Assembly (NCBI GenBank): GCA_024699855.1
Contig: JAMPIQ010000003.1
Span: 930,001 to 994,000 of the forward strand
Direction: 5' to 3'
Length of the DNA: 64,000 nt
From: Aphelenchoides besseyi
Lineage: Eukaryota > Nematoda > Chromadorea > Rhabditida > Aphelenchoididae
Shown here: positions 57,655 through 64,000 of the stretch, in pieces
Numbering within the stretch: the first letter of the stretch is position 1
Layout: each line of letters begins with the position of its first letter
Made by a program: the position numbers and the translations under genes
Notes under the pieces: generated by a model
Seen by the model: only the letters and a program-made list of their open reading frames with translations
Databases searched by the model: none
What the model was told of the DNA's origin: nothing

Positions 57655-58755
57655 ATGGGTGATCTGTTGAATCGCAACATCAACACCGACGACGAAGTTT
57701 TCCTTACGTCCGATGAAGTTTCCGCCATTTGCTCGTCGTCGGTCAAGACGTCGACGCCGAAAACCGTCGAACAAAGTCGCGCGGTTGGTTTCCGTTCGTT
57801 TTTTGTGTTCAACTTTTTTCCAGGAAACCGTCCAAAGTCTGATCGTGTCGTGTACGCAGATCGCCGAGAGCGTTCGCAAACGTCTCGCCAAATCGCACAT
57901 TCACGTCCAGTTCGCGGACGCCACGATCGAGCGTCTGGTGCAGTTGACGTGCAAAATCGTGGAGAAAAATTGGATTCCGGATCTGCTGCAATTTGCTGCG
58001 TGAGTTGTTTTTGGCGGATTTTTGATGGACGTCGTTTCAGTCATGCAGGACGCACGAATCCGAACATCGAAGACGCCGATTTGATTTTCCGACGTTCGGA
58101 ATCGGTGGTTGGTTTCATGTTCTCTTGCTCTTTTTCATTTCTTCTTCAGAACAAGCGAATCGACTCACTAGTCGACTCGTTCCGCGACGAATCAGACCTG
58201 AATGTTTCGTCTTCGGTGATCGACTGTCCGCGCAATCAATCGACTAACCTCTTCACGCACTCCGTCGATGAGAATTCGGAAGTTGGGGTTCAAGAACTCG
58301 ACCAACAAAGCCCCAGCGCAGAGAACGTCTTCGAAGCTCAACCACAAATCCAATCGATTGAATTGACATCAACGACGACTATAACACGACCACCAACAAT
58401 CCGTCGACCGCTTCAAAAGGTCTCGGCTCTCAATCGACTTCCCGTTCCGCAACAACGTTTAGTTCCGCAGCCATCTATTTCGCGGAGATCCGATACGGCG
58501 CCGTTGGAGAGCGATGTCAATGCTACGAAAACGCCCGAATGGTGGGGTCCGGTTAAACATTCGACTCCAGCGGAACGACGAGCTGCTTTACAACGAGCTG
58601 CCCAACAGAAGACTCAAGTGATCGCAGTTAAACGAACGCTTCCTGTTCGTCCAGAACCTATAAACCTGCCCCCAAAACGACCCAACTTGGTTCCTCAACC
58701 GTCGAACATCAGTCATCCCAAACCGACGAGTCGGCTACCACAGCAAAAACGTTAG
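57655..58755 (+). CDS. CENP-S-like histone-fold protein with a long C-terminal tail
   Basis: Four exons (57655-57783, 57824-57999, 58041-58107, 58150-58755) join in phase for 325 residues. The histone fold spans exons 2-3, with IERLVQLTCKIVEKNWIPDL, LLQFAAHAGRTNPNIEDADL and IFRRSESV matching the CENP-S pattern (Thr, Asn and Asp at the alpha-3 entry, then RRS). CENP-S pairs with CENP-X in the CCAN at kinetochores and with FANCM at stalled forks. The C-terminal 200 residues are Pro/Gln/Arg-rich and look disordered, with PEWWGPVKHSTPAERRAAL as a possible short conserved helix. CENP-S proteins are usually 100-160 residues, so the tail is unusual. A 43-residue acidic leader exon precedes the fold. 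Confidence 0.78.
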   Translation: MGDLLNRNINTDDEVFLTSDEVSAICSSSVKTSTPKTVEQSRAVGFRSFFVFNFFPGNRPKSDRVVYADRRERSQTSRQIAHSRPVRGRHDRASGAVDVQNRGEKLDSGSAAICCVSCFWRIFDGRRFSHAGRTNPNIEDADLIFRRSESVVGFMFSCSFSFLLQNKRIDSLVDSFRDESDLNVSSSVIDCPRNQSTNLFTHSVDENSEVGVQELDQQSPSAENVFEAQPQIQSIELTSTTTITRPPTIRRPLQKVSALNRLPVPQQRLVPQPSISRRSDTAPLESDVNATKTPEWWGPVKHSTPAERRAALQRAAQQKTQVIAVKRTLPVRPEPINLPPKRPNLVPQPSNISHPKPTSRLPQQKR

Positions 58756-58823
58756 ATCCGAGTTTGTTTTTTTCTCATTTTGTTATATTAACTGTGATAT
58801 ACCCGACTGAAATTTTGAGTACG

Positions 58824-58829
58824 AATAAA
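58824..58829 (+). terminator. Poly(A) signal of the CENP-S-like gene
   Basis: An AATAAA lies 69 bases past the stop codon. Confidence 0.7.
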
Positions 58830-60091
58830 CAAATGGACAGCTAGACGCCTTCAATTTTGTTTTCATTCGTCCATTCGACATCCGGAATGTTTTGTTTGTT
58901 GACTTTTATTCTCGTGGTTGGGCATCTGATTGACGCGCATGATCGATGCATTGCAAAGTTCACCGTAGCGGATGGTTCTTATGACCTGTAAGTTTTAACT
59001 GTCAGTTAATAGTCTAAACAAAGGGAGATAAACTGTAGACTGCTGGGATCTCATTCCAATGACTATCAAGCCACCGATAATAATTAGTTGAGGTGAATGA
59101 CTGATAATTTGAAAGCTTATCGATTCAAAAATGTAAAGTGGAAGCGGGATTAGTGTTTAAACAACAAATATTGTCTTTTTTCAGTAACTTCGATTTGTCT
59201 CCTATTGAGCGAAAATGAACGTCAAGTTCATAATAGACCACATATTCATAATCATTAAGTTCGATTCCAACAAGTGACTTAATCAGAACAACAAAGTTTA
59301 ATATCAACTTAGCTTTGAAATCGTTTTGAACGATAAGACAGTAACTCGAGATTGGTGTCGGAAACAAAGGTTTCAGACAAAATGATCGTTTCGTGGAAGT
59401 ACTAGACGTTTAGAGTCTGTCAATAAGAAATGACACATTGAAGACGATGTTTTGCTCCTACAAGAACGCCCGTTGTCTGAACAAAACGGTTCAAAAATTC
59501 TCAACGATCGTTGGTTTTGGACGAAGATACGCGTGGAAAAGGAAAAGCTTCCCAGAGTTAAACTTTATTCACAAATGAGTAAGTTCAATCAAAAGGAATA
59601 TACAAAGATTGTTTTAGGTCTGGAACATTGACGAACAGGTTCCACGAACACAATCGCTGTACATGAACCTAAAGGACAAATAAACAACGTTCTTTTAACC
59701 TGTGACGCATCGGCGTGTGCTCTCGAGCGGTCTCGTGCTTTCGATTTTTGCGAAAAAACAATTAAGCTCCGGGTTTCGAGCAACCCGTGAGGCTGTTGCT
59801 CTCGTCTATTCACACGATGATGACCTTTGATGAGTGATCTTATTACAAGTGAGCCGTTCTTTACGGACCAAATGAATTTGCGGGTTTTTGGATACGAAAA
59901 CACGCAACTCAAACGGTCTGATTGATTAGATAGCGCTCTAAACCGTTGAGTTTTCTCGACGGCGATAAGCGACGTTTCGTGTTGATCAAACTCATTGGTG
60001 TTATTTTTCTGTTTTCAATTTCGATTTCCAGCTTCTTCACATACACCCTTCTACGACGTCTGTTACCGCGCCACTCTTTCATTTGACCGAA
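58830..60091. other. Mostly non-coding; one isolated signal-peptide-like exon
   Basis: From 58888 an ATG opens MFCLLTFILVVGHLIDAHD and runs to a gtaag donor at 58988. It looks like the first exon of a secreted protein, but no matching second exon was found in the next kilobase. It may be a gene remnant. The rest, including short minus-strand frames near 59.2 and 59.7 kb, has no support. Confidence 0.35.
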
Positions 60092-60739
60092 ATGACCGTC
60101 AGAAGCGTGGACGACATTGTTTGCATTCGATATCCTCATCTCTTCAAACCCATTCAAGCAGTGGGTTTAGCTTTACGATTTCATATCCAATAGCTTTTCA
60201 GGTTACTTCGATTCTTCTGTTGATTTCTCTCGGTTCAGCCTCCGCTGTGGATGGAAGCGGTGTTCTGTGGTTCATTGCTCTCACATCGATGTTCGTCAGC
60301 GTGATTGCGACCGTTCTATTTCTATTGGATAAGAATGAGCCGATCCTTGTTTCCATAACCGGCGGATTAATCACGTGGAGTGTTGCTGTAAGATGGATTT
60401 TTGTTTGTTTTTTACTTCGATTTCAGGAGTTTGTTTACTCGACGGTTTTAACCGTTTTATGCGGCATTAGCGTTTGGTTGGCATTCGGTTATGCGGGTCA
60501 TGTTGGGCCAACAGGTCACTCGAATGGCTACGTATTTGCGGGAGTGTGTTGAAGTCCTATACTCTAACTTTCATTTATAGATCTTTCTAATTCTCCAAAC
60601 CGCTTTCTATGCGATTCCAGCGACTTTGATCTACGAAAAAGTTCAATTTCGCAGCGACATCGACTCAACAGCGCGAATGCGTTTTGCCGACGACGAACCA
60701 CAACCCTATCAGGGAACGGGACCAACACAAATCGTTTGA
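60092..60739 (+). CDS. Four-transmembrane MARVEL-like protein
   Basis: Four exons (60092-60160, 60202-60387, 60427-60543, 60581-60739) join in phase for 176 residues. After a short cytosolic N-terminus ending HLFKPIQA there are four hydrophobic segments: VTSILLLISLGSASA, VLWFIALTSMFVSVIATVLF, YSTVLTVLCGISVWLAF and AGIFLILQTAFYAIPATLIY. A polar C-terminus ends PTQIV. This pattern fits MARVEL-domain proteins, such as CKLF/CMTM or physin relatives, which act at membrane apposition and trafficking sites. No diagnostic motif picks out a subfamily. Confidence 0.65.
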
Positions 60740-61011
60740 TTGTACTCACAATTATCTCCATTAAACTTTTGAAAACAACAGAAATGACGGAATTCATCGT
60801 TTCAATTGAAGTTAAGTTCAACCATTGGGCAATGAGAGTGGAATAAGCGACGCGTAGGCTCGAATGCTGCGCAAATATTCACGTCCGTTACTTCGATTGT
60901 TTTCGTACAAACTGCATAGTAACTTCAATGAACGTCGAAGGCACGTTTATGTTTTCAGTTTCAATGATTGGACTTGATGTTTATTCGAAAAGAATGCCCA
61001 CAATATCACAG

Positions 61012-61520
61012 TTAAGATTTGCCGGTTACTGTGGCGGCCCGTTGTTTTTGGCAGAGTATTTCGATGGCGTTGTTCAAAATATTCCACTCCTTTTCAGCGT
61101 TGCGGCCCGGAATTGAAAGAACGAGTCCCAATTCGCGCCACAAGTTCGGATCACAGACGTCGATGCGACCTGAAAGCGAAGCTAAGAATGATCAGAAGCT
61201 TTGTTGATTACCTCGTATTCCAAGCCACAATTCTTGATGAAAAGTGCCAAGACCACTTCGTATTTGGCAAAGAAAAGTTGCACATGAGCGAAAGTCGAAA
61301 GATGTCGAGCGATGTGTTGAATTCCGGTGCGAATGAACTTCTTGATGTTTTGTTTTCTATCGACGCAGAAATCGGTTTTTTCAACAGGAATGAACAGAAC
61401 CACAACGTAGAACGGTGGAAGACCAAAACTCGCGTAAAGATCACTTATACGTTTGGCCAACTCGTCTTTGTGGGCTTGATTAAAGGTGCCGGGAGTGTGA
61501 AAGATACGATGCAATGGCAT
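61012..61520 (-). CDS. Tautomerase-like protein (Tautomerase_3 type), one-base frame break
   Basis: Two minus-strand exons, 61520-61212 and 61169-61012. The start MPLHRIFHTPGTFNQAHKD is diagnostic: Pro-2 (Pro-1 after Met removal) is the catalytic base of the tautomerase superfamily, and RIFHTPGTF is typical of the Tautomerase_3 group found in fungi and nematodes. LPPFYVVVLFIPV follows. The second exon carries NLWRELGLVLSIPGRNAEKE, matching the LW...S.AEK end of the family. The join is one base out of phase (the first exon ends in phase 0, the second needs phase 1), so either a base is missing in this sequence or the gene is damaged. The physiological substrate is unknown. Confidence 0.75.
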
Positions 61521-62060
61521 AATCGGTCAAAGAAAGTGATTAGTGTAAGATGAAACTGTTGGATGAACGGAAATGATGAGAAAGTCGAAGATCTTAACAC
61601 TCTTTATACGAACATCCGTGAGCTCTAAAACGATTTGAAAGTTTTAGTCAAATTGAACTCGCGCGCCATTCAATCGACGAACGAAATTGTTCGTATGCCT
61701 TTTTAGTCAAAGGAACTCCTTATTTGCACTCCACGTAGTATACGAGTACAGTGCGTACAAAGTGAAACGTAAAGATACAATCGGTGATTAGATTTGATCG
61801 TCTGCTTTTAAATCTGCATTCAAAATGTTTGAGTTCAAGAATCTGTGAACCGTTCCGTTGTATCTCGTTGACCACAATTGTTTTCTATTCCGCTTATTGT
61901 GCGATCTGCAGAGCCCATTGACAAACTACAAAGCACAAACAAACGCAATAAACGAGAGAAAACGATAAGTCTTGATTGTAGTTTGTATTGAGCATGGGAA
62001 TTACTCTAAATACCAAATGTACGGAACGTAGTTCTGAGGTTGTTGCTTTTCAGTGAGTGT
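61521..62060. other. Divergent intergenic region
   Basis: This is spacer between the tautomerase-like gene (-) and the aldo-keto reductase locus (+). No gene is seen. Confidence 0.5.
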
Positions 62061-62067
62061 ATAAAAC
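62061..62067 (+). promoter_or_regulatory. TATA box candidate of the aldo-keto reductase locus
   Basis: TATAAAA lies 63 bases upstream of the ATG at 62130, in a short spacer with no other TATA-like match so close to the start. Confidence 0.45.
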
Positions 62068-63000
62068 AAGCCGTTGAAACAGGAAAGTCATCTTTTATTC
62101 AATAGCTAAGGACTGTTTTACTGAACAAAATGGCAACTACGATCATGCTTTCCAATGGAGTTAAGATGCCAAGCTTCGGATTGGGAACTTGGCAGGTTGG
62201 TTAGAGAATCTTATATGATTCTCATCAATATCTGTAGGCAAATGAGGATGAAGTTGCGGCAGCAATTCGAGTTGTTTTGGAAAACGGTTATCGTTTGATC
62301 GATACGGCAGCTGCGTACGTTTCTGTATTTCGATTGTTAGTGGACTTTGATTTCAGTTATCAGAATAAAACGGAAATCGGTGCTGTCTTGCAAGAGTTTT
62401 TTAAAGCCGCGAAACTTAAACGTGAAGATATTTTCATTACAACAAAGGTAAGAGAACGAAACGAGTAGCTTATTTGATTTCTCGTTCCAGCTTTTTTGGA
62501 ACAGCAACCGTGAAGAAGATGTGGAACCATCGATTCGCCAATCGCTGAAACAGCTTCAATTGGACTATGTCGACTTGTATTTGGTGCACATGCTAGCAGG
62601 ATTGACGGTGAGACTCAACTTTGATTCTTATATGATTGTTCGTGTTTTCGGCGGGACATGTCCAAGGTCGACAATTCAGTCAAGTTAGAGGATGTTTGGC
62701 ATGGAATGGAAAAGATCTACGACAAGAAGTTGGCACGTGCAATCGAAGTCTCCTGCTCAGATTCTGTTTCGTCATCTCATCCAACGCGGAATCTGTGTGA
62801 TCCCGAAGTCGACGAACGAAAAGCGCTTGAAAGAGAATGCAGACGTGTGTTCCTCATTTTCTTATTGTCGATAATCAAAATTTCAGATGTTCAACTTTTC
62901 GTTGTCCGATGATGATATGCACCAGTTGAACAAAGTCAAACAAGAGCCTCGTGTCTTTATGGCGGAATTGTAAGTTTCCAGCAATCTCGACTTCACTGAC

Positions 63001-63457
63001 AAGGGAACTTACTTTTGTTACCACTCGGTATTCACGCATATTATATACCAAAATGTGCAACTTCGAAAGCTGCATTGAAAGCTGCAAACAACTTTTGCTA
63101 AAATCCACTTTTCATGGAGATACGGCCCACGCAAATACCACGCAAAAAGGGTGATTTTGGAAGAAAGCGCATCCTCCGGTAGATTAGGTTTAAGTATGCA
63201 AATTGACGTTCCAAACTAGTTACTAATATGGCGCAGCGGTTATGCGGTCTGCATTGAATCAAATAATTCGATCAAGCAGATCACAAACCGAAGTCGACGG
63301 TTCGATCCCCGTCGACCCAATTTTTGCGTGGTATTTGCGTGGGCCGTATCTCCATGAAGAGTGGATTTTAGCAAAAGTTGTTTGCAGCTTTAGAAGCTGC
63401 ACATTTTGGTATATAATATGCGTGAATACCGAGTGGTAACAAAAGTAAGTCCCTTGT
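63001..63457. mobile_element. Inverted-repeat element with a tRNA-like centre
   Basis: Arms 63001-63148 and 63321-63457 are inverted copies (for example cttacttttgttaccactcg pairs with its complement near 63435-63454), imperfect in places. The loop contains a tRNA-like segment with A and B boxes. It lies in the last intron of the aldo-keto reductase locus. No target duplication was identified with confidence. Confidence 0.78.
63229..63318 (+). promoter_or_regulatory. tRNA-like pol III promoter inside the inverted-repeat element
   Basis: It carries an A-box-like tggcgcagcgg and a B-box-like ggttcgatcccc flanked by gtcgac/gtcgac, which would form a T-arm stem. Anticodon-arm-like tctgc/gcaga pair around a long loop of about 22 bases. 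The acceptor stem is not evident, so it is classed as tRNA-derived rather than a working tRNA gene. Confidence 0.5.
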
Positions 63458-63592
63458 GAGAACTAATTTTCAGCATGGAGGGTGCCAACGAAGATCCCTT
63501 TAAGGACGAACGAAAGAAGGTCTAATCAAACCATCTCACTTCTCATCTCGCTCTTATGTCATCTATAAAGCTTGTTCATATTTGTAATTATC

Positions 63593-63598
63593 AATAAA
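63593..63598 (+). terminator. Poly(A) signal of the aldo-keto reductase locus
   Basis: An AATAAA lies 68 bases past the stop codon at 63525. Confidence 0.6.
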
Positions 63599-63730
63599 AC
63601 TTTCGGTAATGAAATTTCAATGTGAAACCAAGAAAAAAGAAAACTCACAAGTGTAGTTTGAAAGAAGAACAATGAGATCAAGAGTAAATGATCGCGTTGA
63701 TTAACTTTCGTTTGACTTGCACTAACCTCC

Positions 63731-63830
63731 ATCAAGTTTTCTATGACAGGCAATTGAACCTGCTGGCTATTCGGCAGTTCAATGAACACACAAGTTTGCC
63801 GATCATCCAATTTCGTGGACTATCCGAGCA
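63731..63830 (-). CDS. Possible exon of a gene running off the window
   Basis: A minus-strand stretch between a ggatag acceptor and a gttagt donor reads STKLDDRQTCVFIELPNSQQ and then VQLPVIENLME. Upstream, a short frame MEIRLKVEQKQTFISEIVAR could belong to the same gene. The rest would lie outside the window, so the identity is open. Confidence 0.3.
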
Positions 63831-64000
63831 ACAATCTCACTAATAAACGTCTGTTTTTGTTCAACTTTTAATCTGATCTCCATTTTTTAAATCTCATTCT
63901 TACAAGAAGAAAAGACAGTTGAAAAGAACCAAATATCCGAGAAATAGAGGTTTTTACTGCTTTGTTGCGATCACTACAGAAATCGATTGGTACGAATTTT

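Larger units (their letters stand above)
62130..63525 (+). pseudogene. Aldo-keto reductase, decayed
   Basis: Readable exons: 62130-62195 (MATTIMLSNGVKMPSFGLGT), 62238-62318 (GYRLIDTAAAY, with the catalytic-site Asp), 62357-62447 (TEIGAVLQEFFKAAKLKRED, with the family's ITTK), 62491-62607 (SIRQSLKQLQLDYVDLYLVH), about 62655-62844, 62887-62969 and 63474-63525 (GANEDPFKDERKKV, the usual AKR C-terminus). Defects: exon 3 is one base out of phase; exon 5 has no AG acceptor before DMSK; within exon 5 the sequence jumps at 62745 from KKLARAI to KSPAQILF in another frame, losing about 80 residues of the barrel including the NADPH-contact region; and the last intron carries a 457-bp inverted-repeat insertion. 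AATAAA follows at 63593. The locus is unlikely to make an active enzyme. Confidence 0.75.

Noticed and set aside
63229..63318. A functional tRNA gene with an intron
   Set aside because: The T-arm and part of an anticodon arm can be drawn, but no 7-bp acceptor stem is visible, and the segment sits in the loop of a foldback element.
1..64000. CRISPR arrays, bacterial operons or rRNA genes
   Set aside because: No regularly spaced repeats, Shine-Dalgarno-linked gene strings or rRNA-like sequence were seen. The window is eukaryotic throughout.

Overview
The window is nuclear DNA from a nematode, most likely a chromadorean. The evidence is a cuticle collagen ending in CPKYCAIDGG, a transthyretin-like secreted protein, a Str-type chemoreceptor, an EGL-10-type R7 RGS protein, many short GT-AG introns, AATAAA poly(A) signals and TTTTCAG sites just 5' of start codons that could accept a spliced leader. 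Exons were joined by hand from reading frame, splice signals and phase; nothing was aligned against a database. Where a family is named, the motifs that carry the call are given.

Layout. About 3.2-9.1 kb: an Nkx6/COG-1 homeobox gene (+). 9.9-10.4 kb: a small bZIP gene (+). 10.5-15.4 kb: a Ty3/gypsy-type LTR element with identical 180-bp LTRs, a 5-bp target duplication and four reading-frame breaks. 15.6-20.1 kb: a degenerate HD-domain gene and an egl-10 gene with several possible 3' ends (both -). 21.1-24.2 kb: a pogo-like DDE transposon between 375-bp inverted repeats that carry a tRNA-like pol III promoter. 26.8-29.9 kb: a glutamate-gated-chloride-channel-like subunit and, just upstream of it, a 7TM receptor (both -). 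30.7-35.7 kb: a cuticle collagen in 21 exons, some only 9-19 nt, with an unidentified gene nested on the opposite strand of its 2.7-kb intron.

36-45.4 kb is a transposon-rich block: two mariners, a broken Tc1-like copy, a TA-flanked 738-bp element, and an RTE-type LINE fragment split by one of the mariners. Two poorly understood small genes converge at 39 kb. 45.9-47.7 kb holds a transthyretin-like gene and a secreted peptide gene. 47.7-50.8 kb appears empty. 50.9-52.2 kb: a chemoreceptor GPCR (+). 52.35-55.6 kb: an 882-residue Cys-loop channel subunit with a roughly 500-residue extracellular extension. 55.7-58.8 kb is a compact housekeeping cluster: UMP-CMP kinase (-), LSM1 (-) and a CENP-S-like histone-fold protein (+) divergent from LSM1. 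60.1-60.7 kb: a four-TM MARVEL-like protein. 61.0-61.5 kb: a tautomerase. 62.1-63.5 kb: a decayed aldo-keto reductase with an inverted-repeat element in its last intron.

Sensory and signalling genes dominate: two 7TM receptors, two ligand-gated channels and a neuronal RGS protein. The most notable points are the giant-ectodomain channel, the microexon collagen with its nested gene, the tRNA-promoter-bearing inverted-repeat elements, and a recurrent pattern of single-base frame breaks, many at GGG runs, that may reflect consensus-sequence error rather than biology.
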